Source of the DNA: Terriglobales bacterium
GTDB taxonomy: Bacteria; Acidobacteriota; Terriglobia; Terriglobales; Acidobacteriaceae
Direction of reading: 5' to 3'
NCBI GenBank assembly: GCA_035764005.1
Contig: DASTZZ010000003.1
Coordinates: 31,234 to 95,233 of the forward strand
Length of the DNA stretch: 64,000 bases
Each line of letters begins with the position of its first letter. Position 1 is the stretch's first letter. The position numbers were made by a program, and so were the translations under genes. The notes beneath the pieces are model-generated. The model was not told where the DNA came from. It did not search any database and worked only from the letters and a program-made list of their open reading frames with translations. This document shows, in pieces, positions 50,895 to 59,672 of this stretch.

Positions 50895-53462
50895 ATGTCG
50901 AAGCACGAGAAAACTGAGGTCTTGAATCCCGCCGCGCAGCTGCGCGATCGCGAACAGCGCTATGACGCGCAGCGCATCGAGCAGAAATGGTTTGATCGTT
51001 GGCAGGCGCAGCCGGAGATGTATCGCGCTGAGCCGGCGACTTCCGCGCGCAAGAAGTACTACGTGCTCGAGATGCTTCCGTACCCCTCGGGTGCGCTGCA
51101 CATGGGACACGTCCGCAACTACTCCATCGGGGACGCGCTCGCCCGCTTCATGTGGATGAAGGGCTATAACGTGCTCCATCCGATGGGATGGGATGCGTTC
51201 GGTTTGCCGGCGGAGAATGCCGCGCTCAAGAACAATACTCCGCCGCGCGAGTGGACGCTCAAGAACGTCGAGAACATGAAGCGGCAGATGAAGCGGCTCG
51301 GTTTTTCCTATGACTGGAATACCGAGGTTACGACTTGTCTGCCCGACTATTACCGCTGGAATCAGTGGTTCTTCTTGAAGTTCTATGAGCGCGGGTTGGC
51401 GTACCGGCGCAAGAGCAAAGTCAATTGGTGTCCGGAGTGTGCGACTGTGCTCGCGAATGAGCAGGTCGTAAACGGATGCTGCTGGAGGCACGAGGAAACA
51501 CCGGTTGAGCAACGCGATTTAGAGCAGTGGTTTTTCCGCATCACTGACTACGCGGAAGAATTGCTTCGGGATATCGACAAGCTCGAAGGCTGGCCAGAAA
51601 AAGTGCGCACCATGCAGCGCAACTGGATCGGACGCAGCGAAGGCGCGCAGGTCGAGTTCAGAGTCGCTGATTCGGAAGAGAAAATTACCGTTTTCACCAC
51701 GCGCATTGACACGATTTTCGGGGCAACATCGCTTCAACTCGCGCCGGAGCATCCGGCAGTAGCGCGTTTGATTGGGGATGATTCCGAATTGCTCACGAAA
51801 CTCGACGCAATTGTCGACGAGCAACGGCGTGCGCGGGAAGCTGGAAACATCGGCGAAGCGGAGAAACACGGCTTCTTCACCGGTGCGTACGCGGTCAATC
51901 CGTTCAATCAGGAGAAGATCCCGATTTGGGCCGCGAACTACATCCTGATGGAGTACGGCACGGGTGCGATTATGTCGGTGCCCGCTCACGATGAGCGCGA
52001 CTACGAGTTTGCGAAAAAGTACGACATCGAGATTCGCATCGTGATCCTTCCTCGCCGTCACGAGGAAGGTCAGCACGAAGAGGCAACGCTTCCATACACC
52101 GCGATGGACAGCTTGCTCATCAACTCCGGTGAGTTCAGCGGCCTCGGCAATCAGGAAGCGATCCAAAAAATGACGCGCTATGCCGAAAAAAAAGGCTTCG
52201 GCAAAGGGATGGTGACGTATCGCTTGCGCGATTGGGGAATTTCTCGCCAGCGGTATTGGGGAACGCCGATTCCCATGTTGTACTGCGACAAGTGCGGCAT
52301 CGTTCCCGTTCCCGAAAAGGATCTGCCGGTCTTGTTGCCGGATAACGTCGAGATCACGCAGCAGGGCGGCTCGCCGCTGGCGCGCGTACCAGAGTTCGTA
52401 AATGCGAAGTGTCCGAAGTGCAGCGGCAAAGCGCGGCGCGAGACTGACACGATGGACACGTTCGTCGATTCCTCCTGGTACTTCTATCGCTACACCAATG
52501 CGAAGCTCGCGACGGCGGCCATCGACAGCAAGGCTGCGGCGTACTGGTTTCCGATCGATCAATACATCGGCGGCGTCGAGCACGCCATCCTTCACCTGAT
52601 TTATTCCCGGTTTTGGACCAAGGTCATGCGGGATTTGGGATTGATCAAGAACTCGGAACCAGTGGAGCGCTTGTTCACGCAAGGCATGGTGATTAAGAAC
52701 GGCGCGAAGATGTCGAAGAGCAAAGGCAACGTGGTCTCGCCTGACGACATGGTCGGGCGCTATGGCGCGGACAGCACGCGTGTGTACGCGCTCTTCGCGG
52801 CTCCGCCGGATCGCGATTTGGATTGGCAAGAAAACGGAGTGGAAGGCGTAAGCCGGTTTCTTGCCAAAGTACATCGTTTGGTCACGCGCCATGCCGCTCT
52901 GCAAAGCGGAAAGAGCGCTGGCGGCGATGGAAGGCCGTCAGGCCGCGCCGGCAGTTCCGCCGCTCGTGATCTCGAGCGCAAATTGCACCAGACCTTGCGA
53001 CGCGTTTCTACTGACTTCGAGGGCCGCTGGCATTTCAACACCTCGATTGCCGCGATCATGGAGCTGGTGAATGCCATCAGCGCAGCCGATTCGCAGATTG
53101 TTTCGGGTGAGGTGTCCGCGCAGCAAGTTCGGCTCATGTTGCGTGATTTGGTGTTGATGCTTGCTCCATTTGCGCCTTATCTCGCCTCAGAGTTGTGGGA
53201 GACGTTGGGCGAGCGTTCGCAGTTGCTCCGCGAGCCATGGCCGAAATTCGATCCCGAATTGGCACGTGAAGAGGAGATCGAAATTCCGATTCAGATCAAC
53301 GGCAAGAATCGCTCTCGGATCATTGTGCCTGCCGGATTGCCAGAAGCGGACGTTCAGGCTCGCGCATTGACTGACGAGAAAATTCACGCTTTGCTCGAAG
53401 GCAAGTCAGTCGTGAAGCTGATCGTCGTTCCGGACAAGCTCGTCAACATCGTCGCGCGATAG
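50895..53462 (+). CDS. leuS: Leucyl-tRNA synthetase
   Basis: 855 residues. Class I aminoacyl-tRNA synthetase that charges tRNA-Leu. HIGH-type motif LHMGHVRNYSIGDA, the editing domain (about 225-420) with the T-rich motif VFTTRIDTIFGATSLQLAPE, KMSKS motif KNGAKMSKSKGNVVSPDD, and zinc-binding cysteines in SKVNWCPECATVLAN and YCDKCGIVP. The end has a small anticodon-recognition domain ending in VVKLIVVPDKLVNIVAR. The ATG follows an A/T-rich stretch. A gene for a membrane protein begins two bases after the stop, so they should be one operon. I see no T-box-like leader. Confidence 0.98.
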   Translation: MSKHEKTEVLNPAAQLRDREQRYDAQRIEQKWFDRWQAQPEMYRAEPATSARKKYYVLEMLPYPSGALHMGHVRNYSIGDALARFMWMKGYNVLHPMGWDAFGLPAENAALKNNTPPREWTLKNVENMKRQMKRLGFSYDWNTEVTTCLPDYYRWNQWFFLKFYERGLAYRRKSKVNWCPECATVLANEQVVNGCCWRHEETPVEQRDLEQWFFRITDYAEELLRDIDKLEGWPEKVRTMQRNWIGRSEGAQVEFRVADSEEKITVFTTRIDTIFGATSLQLAPEHPAVARLIGDDSELLTKLDAIVDEQRRAREAGNIGEAEKHGFFTGAYAVNPFNQEKIPIWAANYILMEYGTGAIMSVPAHDERDYEFAKKYDIEIRIVILPRRHEEGQHEEATLPYTAMDSLLINSGEFSGLGNQEAIQKMTRYAEKKGFGKGMVTYRLRDWGISRQRYWGTPIPMLYCDKCGIVPVPEKDLPVLLPDNVEITQQGGSPLARVPEFVNAKCPKCSGKARRETDTMDTFVDSSWYFYRYTNAKLATAAIDSKAAAYWFPIDQYIGGVEHAILHLIYSRFWTKVMRDLGLIKNSEPVERLFTQGMVIKNGAKMSKSKGNVVSPDDMVGRYGADSTRVYALFAAPPDRDLDWQENGVEGVSRFLAKVHRLVTRHAALQSGKSAGGDGRPSGRAGSSAARDLERKLHQTLRRVSTDFEGRWHFNTSIAAIMELVNAISAADSQIVSGEVSAQQVRLMLRDLVLMLAPFAPYLASELWETLGERSQLLREPWPKFDPELAREEEIEIPIQINGKNRSRIIVPAGLPEADVQARALTDEKIHALLEGKSVVKLIVVPDKLVNIVAR

Positions 53463-53464
53463 TT

Positions 53465-54397
53465 ATGCCGACTAACCTGATGCGCGAAGGATTTCGTGAG
53501 GTGCTGCGCGATCCTGCGCTGCTTCTGATCGAAATCGGCTGGCGCTGGACGTTTGGCGCGATCGCGATCGTCGTGCTCTGGTTGTCGGTATTCGCAGTGC
53601 TGGGCAACGTTCCAGTCGATAGCCGTTTTCTTAGCACTTCCAGCCCGCTTTCCGCCTGGGAAACGGCACAAAGTATCGCCGCAACCGCGATCTCTCTTGG
53701 CCGCGCTCTCGTGCGCGTAGGCATCGCTGCCGGCGTATTTCTCGCGCTGTGTTGGATTGTGCTGAACTCGCTCGGACGGCGCGCCACGGTTGCGCGTCCG
53801 GCACTCGCTCCTGGCGCCGACCTCCGGTTGTGCACGGCGATCAGCGTTGCGCGTGCGGGCGTTGCGTTCGCTGCGGTGCTGGCGTGGGTGGCTGCCGGAG
53901 TTGTTGCAGGACTGCTTGGAACTGCCGTTTCCCGCGATGGCGTACCGAGCGTCGGCGTGGTGCTTGTGATTCTGCTGCCTGCCTTTGTTTTGATCGTAGT
54001 CGCGTGGGCGGCACTGAATTGGTATTTATCTCTTGCGCCTATTCTTGCTGTTTCCGGGACTGGGAAGCTTGCCGCAGGCGTGTGGGAGTTCGCACGCGGC
54101 ACCCGCGATCGTCTTGTAGAGGTCTCAGTCGTGAGTGGTGTGATTCGCGGTGCGTTTTTCGTTGTTGCGTTGTTGCTCTCGTTTGCTGTGGCCGCGCTCG
54201 TATTGAATCCGCGTTTGATCGTCGCGGATTTTGTTGCGATTTCTCTGCTTTATTTTCTTTGCGCCGATTTTGTGTATATAGCGCGGCTGTGCGCTTACGC
54301 GAAGTTGCGAACTGACGCGGAGCCGGCCGCCCCCGGCCGGGCGTTCGCGGAGGTGGAGAACATGATCCCGCCTTTAACCAGTGAGAATCCGTTATGA
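53465..54397 (+). CDS. Polytopic membrane protein, unknown
   Basis: 310 residues. Six to seven hydrophobic segments (for example FGAIAIVVLWLSVFAVLG, ISVARAGVAFAAVLAWVAAG and VGVVLVILLPAFVLIVVAW), and no recognised domain. The N-terminus reads REGFREVLRDPALLLIEIGW, a motif I remember from Acidobacteria membrane proteins, but I cannot name it. Starts two bases after leuS, so translation is likely coupled. The last 27 or so residues (D-A-E-P-A-A-P-G-R-A) overlap the left arm of the GC-rich inverted repeat at 54319-54445, so the C-terminus was probably extended or replaced by the repeat. Confidence 0.78.
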   Translation: MPTNLMREGFREVLRDPALLLIEIGWRWTFGAIAIVVLWLSVFAVLGNVPVDSRFLSTSSPLSAWETAQSIAATAISLGRALVRVGIAAGVFLALCWIVLNSLGRRATVARPALAPGADLRLCTAISVARAGVAFAAVLAWVAAGVVAGLLGTAVSRDGVPSVGVVLVILLPAFVLIVVAWAALNWYLSLAPILAVSGTGKLAAGVWEFARGTRDRLVEVSVVSGVIRGAFFVVALLLSFAVAALVLNPRLIVADFVAISLLYFLCADFVYIARLCAYAKLRTDAEPAAPGRAFAEVENMIPPLTSENPL

Positions 54398-54445
54398 GAA
54401 CGCCTGGTGCTTGCACGAAAAACCCGGCCGAGGGCGGCCGGCTCC
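54319..54445. repeat. GC-rich inverted repeat (GGAGCCGGCCGCCC family)
   Basis: GGAGCCGGCCGCCC (54319-54332) and GGGCGGCCGGCTCC (54432-54445) are perfect 14-base arms. The left arm lies inside the end of the membrane-protein gene. A single related copy is at 29248-29272. Confidence 0.75.
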
Positions 54446-54452
54446 ACGGTCG

Positions 54453-55331
54453 CTAGTCGATGAAATCTACGCGCGGCTTGTGAGGGATGATGCCTTGCTC
54501 GTAGCCCATCTCCAGCAAACGAACAATAGCCTGACGGCCTTCCTGGCCATAATCTAGCGTGCGTTCGTTTACGTACATGCTGACGAACTTGCTCGCCGAC
54601 TGACGATCGAGATCGCGCGCGAACTGCATAGCGTATTCGAGAGCTTCATCGCGGTGATCGAGGGCGTACTGAATGCTGTTGCGCAGTGCGACCGAGACTT
54701 CATGCATGAGTTCGAGACCAAGATCGCGCTTGATCGCATTTCCGCCTAGCGGTAGAGGCAAGGCTGTCTGCTCCCGCCACCACTTTCCAAAATCAACGAC
54801 CCGATGCAGTCCTGATTTGGAATAAGTGAGTTGGCCTTCGTGGATGATGAGTCCGGCTTCGTACCGTCCCTCGAGAATTTGCGGAATGATCTGATCGAAT
54901 GGAACCACTTCCGTCTGTACTTCCGGAGCGAAGAGCTTGAGAACCAGGTAGGCGGTGGTAAGCGTCCCCGGAACGGCGATCTTTTTCGTCTTGATCTGCT
55001 CCGGCGTCAGCTCTTTATTGGCGACGATCATCGGCCCGTAGCCTTCGCCGACACTGCCGCCGCTGGGCAGCAGCGCGTACTGATCCTGCAGATACGGATA
55101 GGCATGGAACGAGACCGCCGTCAGATCGTAGAAACCTTCGCGCGCTTTGCGATTGAGGGTCTCGATATCGGAGAGCGTGTGCGTGAACTTCAGTCCGGGC
55201 ACTCGCACCTTGTTGGTTGCGAGGCCGTAAAACATGAAGGCGTCATCGGAATCAGGGCTGTGCGCGACAGAGATTTCGCGAAGCTGAGGAACAACGGAAC
55301 CAGACGGAATAGACGAAACGGAGCTGGACAT
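54453..55331 (-). CDS. mqnD: 1,4-dihydroxy-6-naphthoate synthase (MqnD), futalosine pathway
   Basis: 292 residues. A periplasmic-binding-protein-like enzyme converting cyclic dehypoxanthine futalosine to 1,4-dihydroxy-6-naphthoate, the last common step of the alternative menaquinone pathway. Marks are [109 protein letters not shown], and [20 protein letters not shown]. MqnA/B/C are not in the window. The ATG at 55331 gives a 15-residue Ser-rich lead before the domain and may be slightly too early. Confidence 0.9.
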   Translation of the reverse strand: MSSSVSSIPSGSVVPQLREISVAHSPDSDDAFMFYGLATNKVRVPGLKFTHTLSDIETLNRKAREGFYDLTAVSFHAYPYLQDQYALLPSGGSVGEGYGPMIVANKELTPEQIKTKKIAVPGTLTTAYLVLKLFAPEVQTEVVPFDQIIPQILEGRYEAGLIIHEGQLTYSKSGLHRVVDFGKWWREQTALPLPLGGNAIKRDLGLELMHEVSVALRNSIQYALDHRDEALEYAMQFARDLDRQSASKFVSMYVNERTLDYGQEGRQAIVRLLEMGYEQGIIPHKPRVDFID

Positions 55332-55398
55332 GGCGTACTTAAGTGTACCTTCTGCGGAAGCAAAATCGATCAGGTAGTTTGCGTAGGAAAAGTTGAGA

Positions 55399-55986
55399 TC
55401 AGGCTTGAGCCGAGCGCAACTTCTTTCCCAACGCGAGTCCGACGGCGGTGGCGGTCTTCAGGACTTCGCCGGGAATGAAAGGAAGGACCGCGGCAATCAG
55501 AATCGCGCGTACAGGCTGATGGCTAAGCAATTCGAGCCAGGTCGCCCCAAAGAGAAAGATGATGAACTCGGTCGCGAACGCTCCCGCAGCAAAGGCCAGT
55601 ACCCGTGATCGCTGCACCACACTGTGTGCGATTAGTCCTCCGATGAAGGCCGCGACTGGGTACGAGAATAGAAATCCGCCGGTCGGCCCGATAAGCTGCG
55701 CGGCACCGCCGGAACCGTGGGGACTGAAGACCGGGAGGCCAGAAGCTCCTTCGATCAAGTACAGAACCATAGCGGCTGCCGAGCGCCATCCGCCGAGCGT
55801 GAGAGCAAGCAGCATCACTCCGAAGGTCTGCAGCGTGATCGGCACCGGAGTGAACCACAGCGGGATGGAGACGTGAGCGCACACAGCCATCAGCAAACTT
55901 CCGCCTACAACTGCGCAGACGTCCGCCAATCGGCTGTTTGTTAGAACTCCGGTTTCCTGGCTGGTGCGATCTGCAAAAGTTTGCAC
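55399..55986 (-). CDS. bioY: Biotin transporter BioY
   Basis: 195 residues, inner-membrane S component (or stand-alone) for biotin uptake. Family signs are [60 protein letters not shown] and the following [13 protein letters not shown]. About six helices. bioMN-type ECF energising genes are not next to it, so it may work alone or with distant EcfAT. No BioR/BirA operator was recognised upstream. A 56-residue membrane protein gene lies 36 bp upstream on the same strand. Confidence 0.93.
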   Translation of the reverse strand: MQTFADRTSQETGVLTNSRLADVCAVVGGSLLMAVCAHVSIPLWFTPVPITLQTFGVMLLALTLGGWRSAAAMVLYLIEGASGLPVFSPHGSGGAAQLIGPTGGFLFSYPVAAFIGGLIAHSVVQRSRVLAFAAGAFATEFIIFLFGATWLELLSHQPVRAILIAAVLPFIPGEVLKTATAVGLALGKKLRSAQA

Positions 55987-56021
55987 TTGCTATCTCCGCT
56001 TTCGAGCCTTGTGGTTCGCAA

Positions 56022-56192
56022 CTAGGTGTTGTGATCGAAGCTGCGCTGTTCGCGTTCAATCTCCTCCAGCTCGCGCCGGAGTTTGGCGTCGGAGAGCCGC
56101 ATCCGGTGGCGCCGGATGAGCAAGAGGACACCGGTAATGCTTCCGGCCAAAACGGTCAGTGAAGCGAGGAGGATTAGGAACAGCACCTTCAT
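56022..56192 (-). CDS. 56-residue single-pass membrane protein
   Basis: Short gene from ATG at 56192 to TAG at 56022-56024. The product starts MKVLFLILLASLTVLAGSI, a single hydrophobic helix continuing to about residue 26, followed by a basic/amphipathic tail (RRHRMRLSDAKLRRELEEIE), probably a short coiled coil. It resembles small DUF-type membrane proteins and septation-associated LapA-like tails, but I cannot assign a family. Located just upstream of bioY on the same strand, so it may be co-transcribed. Composition and reading frame look genuine. Confidence 0.7.
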   Translation of the reverse strand: MKVLFLILLASLTVLAGSITGVLLLIRRHRMRLSDAKLRRELEEIEREQRSFDHNT

Positions 56193-56362
56193 CGATCATC
56201 AAGAATACCAGAGTCCAATGGTAGTGAGTCCATCCGGAAGTGCATAGTACGGCTTGGGTTGAGGTGGATGCGCCACATCTGATTGTCGGCGCCAGGTCCG
56301 TTCGACGGATCTCGATTGGAGGCCTTAAACCACGCTTTGGGAAGAAGGACGCTTCAGTCCCT

Positions 56363-56383
56363 GTTCAATCCGTCCGATTGAAC
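56363..56383 (-). terminator. Hairpin after the REC-only gene
   Basis: GTTCAATC (56363-56370) and GATTGAAC (56376-56383) are perfect eight-base arms around five bases, directly after the stop of the gene at 56385. No T-run follows, so it is a weak terminator candidate. Confidence 0.45.
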
Positions 56384-56384
56384 T

Positions 56385-56738
56385 TCAGGCTACCGAAAGC
56401 AATCGTCTGACCTCCTTTACAAGTGCTGTCCCGGTAACCGGCTTTCCCAACACCGCATCTGCTTGTGGGAGAGCCGCCCGTGCACTGTATGCGTCTCCGG
56501 AGAGAACAATCACCGGCATCTCCGGCCGAATCTTTTTGATGTCCGGCACAAGATGCCTGCCGTCTGGAAGGTTGAAGTCAGCCAATACCAAATCGAGCTG
56601 GTTAAACTGTTCCAGCTGCTGCATCGCCTGACGAGCGGTTTCTGCTGCCACCACGGTGAAACCGGCGTCGGATAACGTGATCTCAAGGATTTCTCGGACA
56701 TCCGCGTTGTCCTCAACGATAAGAACGGTATGGGACAT
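56385..56738 (-). CDS. Single-domain response regulator (REC only)
   Basis: 117 residues, one receiver domain and no output domain. Acidic pair in VLIVEDNADVREILEI, phospho-acceptor Asp in LDLVLADFNLPDG, Ser in MPVIVLSGDAYSARAALP and Lys in DAVLGKPVTGTALVKE. The longer frame from 56801 adds 21 residues before MSHTVLIVED, which look untypical, so I start at 56738. A PAS-only protein gene lies 94 bp upstream on the same strand; the two could pair with a kinase encoded elsewhere. A hairpin follows the stop codon. Confidence 0.87.
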   Translation of the reverse strand: MSHTVLIVEDNADVREILEITLSDAGFTVVAAETARQAMQQLEQFNQLDLVLADFNLPDGRHLVPDIKKIRPEMPVIVLSGDAYSARAALPQADAVLGKPVTGTALVKEVRRLLSVA

Positions 56739-56832
56739 AACACTTCGCGGCCAGAATGTCACAAACGAGTGCATCGACGCAGACAAAAAGGTCTTTGTCA
56801 CGAATTTCGTACAAAAATTAGAACCGCGGGAA

Positions 56833-57276
56833 TTATTCCTTGCTTTCGACGACCTGCGATTTTCCCGCAGGCACCGCTAAGGCTGGAGGCTCGGAGTTTG
56901 CCGAGTGATCCTTCTGGTTGGCCTCGTCAGGTGGGCAAAGGTTCATCCAAATAGCCGGCCTGCCGTCGCGGATCGCGCTCTCGATGGGACACGACTCAGC
57001 ACATTCGGGACCAGTTCCTTCACTCGCGCAAGGAGTAAAGAGCCCATCACGATATCGCCGTCCGACTACATCGTGCGCCCGGTACCCGGTGATCTGACTA
57101 GCGCGGTCATTCCCAAAAACGATCCGGCCTCGCGGGTTGACCACGTACATGGCAAACGGCAGCAGCTCTGCAAGTTGCTGAAAAAATCCGCGTTGGCCGG
57201 CATCGACACCTTCCCAGCCAGTTACTTCGGCAGGGAAGGGCGAAGACTTTAGAGAGGCAAAAGCAAAACACGACAC
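56833..57276 (-). CDS. PAS-domain-only protein, possibly truncated
   Basis: 147 residues. A PAS core is clear: FFQQLAELLPFAMYVVNPRG, then RIVFGNDRASQITGYRAHDV, VGRRYRDGLFTPCASEG and CAESCPIESAIRDGRPAIWM. Three or so cysteines in C-x8-C-x3-C could bind metal or a cofactor. Usually such a PAS continues into its second half and a kinase or cyclase domain, but here a polar tail (ending AGKSQVVESKE) takes over, so it may be a decayed sensor. The only plausible start, GTG at 57276, lies inside the left arm of the inverted repeat 57265-57395. Confidence 0.65.
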   Translation of the reverse strand: MSCFAFASLKSSPFPAEVTGWEGVDAGQRGFFQQLAELLPFAMYVVNPRGRIVFGNDRASQITGYRAHDVVGRRYRDGLFTPCASEGTGPECAESCPIESAIRDGRPAIWMNLCPPDEANQKDHSANSEPPALAVPAGKSQVVESKE

Positions 57277-57395
57277 GGATCACAGGGATACTACGGATTC
57301 CATGGATTCAAACCGAATGTTCTTGCTGGCTTGAACGCAGATCTTTTTGACTATCTGTGAAATCCGTTTGATCCGTGTGATCCGTGTCGTGTTTT
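57265..57395. repeat. Inverted repeat with perfect 19-bp ends (AAAACACGACACGGATCAC)
   Basis: AAAACACGACACGGATCAC (57265-57283) is the exact reverse complement of 57377-57395. Inner, imperfect pairs are ACGGATT and AATCCGT. It lies between the PAS gene and the Asp-box gene and includes the PAS start codon. Confidence 0.85.
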
Positions 57396-57401
57396 TCGAC
57401 T

Positions 57402-59447
57402 TCATCTCACGTCGGCGGAACTGGCTGATGCACCAGCGGTTGTGGGAGACGAGGATTCGACCACAACGCCGTCGAAGGCTGTCGATGCGACCAGGCGTCC
57501 GTTATCGTCCGTGATCGTTCGCAGGAGCCAACCGGAGTCGCGATGCTGCCAGCTTTGTCCTTGGTCGTCGCTCGAGAATACTTCTGTGGATTGGAGTGCG
57601 GTGACCAGGACGCGATGCTGCGTCGAATCGTAGAAGACGGAGGTAAGATTCACGACGGGAAGTTTTTCCAGCCGATTCCAGGTCCTTCCCAGGTCGGTAC
57701 TACGGTAGAGCCCTTCGCGACATGCGAGCCACAGGCTGTCATCGGAGCCTACAGCGAGATCCCTGATTGAATTGATGACTTTCGGTAGCGTTGCTTCACT
57801 CCATATGCATTCGAGGAGCTTGCATGCCGACTTCTCATCGGCAGAGCCGTTTCTGGAGGAGACCAGCAGAAAATTATTCCCCGCGGCTGCGATCAGATCA
57901 GGAGTAGCGCTGACAAGAGTGAAGTCGGAGTGACCAAGCAGCGAACCGCCTTCCCAGGTTTTTCCTGAATTGGAACTCTCGAACAGTCCCTGCGTACTCG
58001 CGGCGATCCAGCGGTTATCGCGAACTTCAATTGCGGTAACGCGCGCTTTGAGCGTTCCCGGTCTGACCACCTTGCGGGTGATTGCTTTCCGCTTCTTCGT
58101 GGCTTTGCGAACCGTAACGATGTTGATGTTGGCAATGCGATCGAGCGGACGCCAGCGCTCGAGGGATACCTGGGTGGGGACAGCTCTCTTGCTCGCTGAA
58201 GCTGCCGATGACCATTCATACACGCCGTTGCTCGTTCCGGCCAGCAGATGTGCTCCAGCCTTCCGCAGAGAAAATACGTCACGTCCGTCGAGCCCGGTAC
58301 TGAGCTGTTTCCAGTGCGCGCCTTGATCGTGGCTCACGAACACTCCGCCGTACTGCTTGTCGTTGATCAGGCCGGCGTACAGCGTGTTGTTGTCTTCCGG
58401 ATCGATGGCGAGCGCCGCGACCTGACGGTGGGCGAATCCGGTGTTCGAGGGCTCGAAGCTTGCGCCGGCGTTGTTGCTGGAGAGCACTCCGCTGCGATCC
58501 GTCGCCAGTATCACATGATCAGGATTACGAACGTCTATGAGGACATCGTTGACGATCACGTCCGTCGAAGTGATGCGCCGCCACGTCTTGCCGGCGTCAG
58601 AGGTTTTGAACAAACCTTCAGTTGTGCCGGCGTAAACTACATCGCGATTGTCGGGATCCTGCTTGAGCACGCGGGTGCGCCGTGCCGAAAAGGGAATGCC
58701 TTGAATCTTGTGGAATAGCTCTCCTGCGCTCTCGCTCTTGTAGATTCCCGAGCACGCGCTGGCATAGACGACTTGCGGTTGCTTGGGATCGATGATGATG
58801 GAGAAGACGTCCGAGTCATCGATCACGCCGTTCTTGATGTTGTGCCAGGAGCGCCCACCATCGGTGGTTTTCCAAGGCAGGTGCCAGGTTCCAGCGTAAA
58901 TCGTTTCTGGATCATTGGGATCGATGGCAATCGATTCGATGTTCTTAATCTCGGAGCTTGATTCTGGCGAGATGCGAGTCCAAGTCTCGCCTCCGTTCCG
59001 CGAGCGATAGACGCCATCGAGCGCACCGGCAACCAGAGTGTTTGGATCTGACTGCGCTATTGCCATCGCTCGGATCGACTTGCCTTCCATTCCCGAAAGT
59101 GGCTGCCACGAATGACCGTCGTCTGTGCTCTTGAACACCGAGCCGCCTTCGTGCTCCAGCGTCCATGCTGCAACATAGATCGTGCCTTGCTGATGCGGAT
59201 CGAAGATGATGTGGTCGACTACGTAATCGTTGCCTTTCCCAATTCGGACAAAACGCTGCCAGGTTTTGCCGGCATCGTCCGACTGATAGATCTGTCCAGC
59301 GCTGGTTCCGAGCAGAATGTGGCTTGGATTGCTGGGGTCGGCTGAAAGGCTGCGCACGTCACCGCCATCGGGACCGACCGAGATGAACGTTTGTGCCTGC
59401 AGGGAAAGGGAGAGGAACAGAATGATCGCGGGGGACAGAAATCGCAT
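57402..59447 (-). CDS. Exported Asp-box (BNR/sortilin-like) beta-propeller protein
   Basis: 681 residues. Signal peptide (RFLSPAIILFLSLSLQAQ), then at least eight Asp-box motifs of the pattern S-x-D-x-G-x-T-W (SDDAGKTWQR, STDDGHSWQP, SRNGGETWTR, TTDGGRSWHN, SSNSGKTWEG, STDLGRTWNR, SDDQGQSWQH), with propeller spacing. These fold as two sialidase/Vps10-type propellers. The family has many roles (xyloglucanases, photosystem assembly Ycf48, sortilin), and no catalytic residues are visible. It is probably a surface or periplasmic binding protein. Not clearly in an operon. Confidence 0.86.
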   Translation of the reverse strand: MRFLSPAIILFLSLSLQAQTFISVGPDGGDVRSLSADPSNPSHILLGTSAGQIYQSDDAGKTWQRFVRIGKGNDYVVDHIIFDPHQQGTIYVAAWTLEHEGGSVFKSTDDGHSWQPLSGMEGKSIRAMAIAQSDPNTLVAGALDGVYRSRNGGETWTRISPESSSEIKNIESIAIDPNDPETIYAGTWHLPWKTTDGGRSWHNIKNGVIDDSDVFSIIIDPKQPQVVYASACSGIYKSESAGELFHKIQGIPFSARRTRVLKQDPDNRDVVYAGTTEGLFKTSDAGKTWRRITSTDVIVNDVLIDVRNPDHVILATDRSGVLSSNNAGASFEPSNTGFAHRQVAALAIDPEDNNTLYAGLINDKQYGGVFVSHDQGAHWKQLSTGLDGRDVFSLRKAGAHLLAGTSNGVYEWSSAASASKRAVPTQVSLERWRPLDRIANINIVTVRKATKKRKAITRKVVRPGTLKARVTAIEVRDNRWIAASTQGLFESSNSGKTWEGGSLLGHSDFTLVSATPDLIAAAGNNFLLVSSRNGSADEKSACKLLECIWSEATLPKVINSIRDLAVGSDDSLWLACREGLYRSTDLGRTWNRLEKLPVVNLTSVFYDSTQHRVLVTALQSTEVFSSDDQGQSWQHRDSGWLLRTITDDNGRLVASTAFDGVVVESSSPTTAGASASSADVR

Positions 59448-59672
59448 CCGGTAATAGAACTCCCAAGATTTCGAAGCCGGCGCAGCTCCGAAGCTTTTGT
59501 AATTTCGACGCTGCGTTCCCGTCGGCGGGTTTCCGCAGCTCTGGATCGCAAAAGTTATTTTATCGGGAGCCTCAGCTCATTTCATCCCGGGTATCGGGTT
59601 TTGAACCCTGAGAAGTTTGTCAGGCCTGCCGGAAATATTGCTCACTGTCGGCGCTCGCGTCGGGAACTGTGT

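Noticed and set aside
51519..52904. 461-residue open frame on the opposite strand of leuS
   Set aside because: It is entirely antisense to a strongly supported gene and its product is rich in Arg/His/Val without recognisable motifs, as expected of a shadow in GC-rich DNA.
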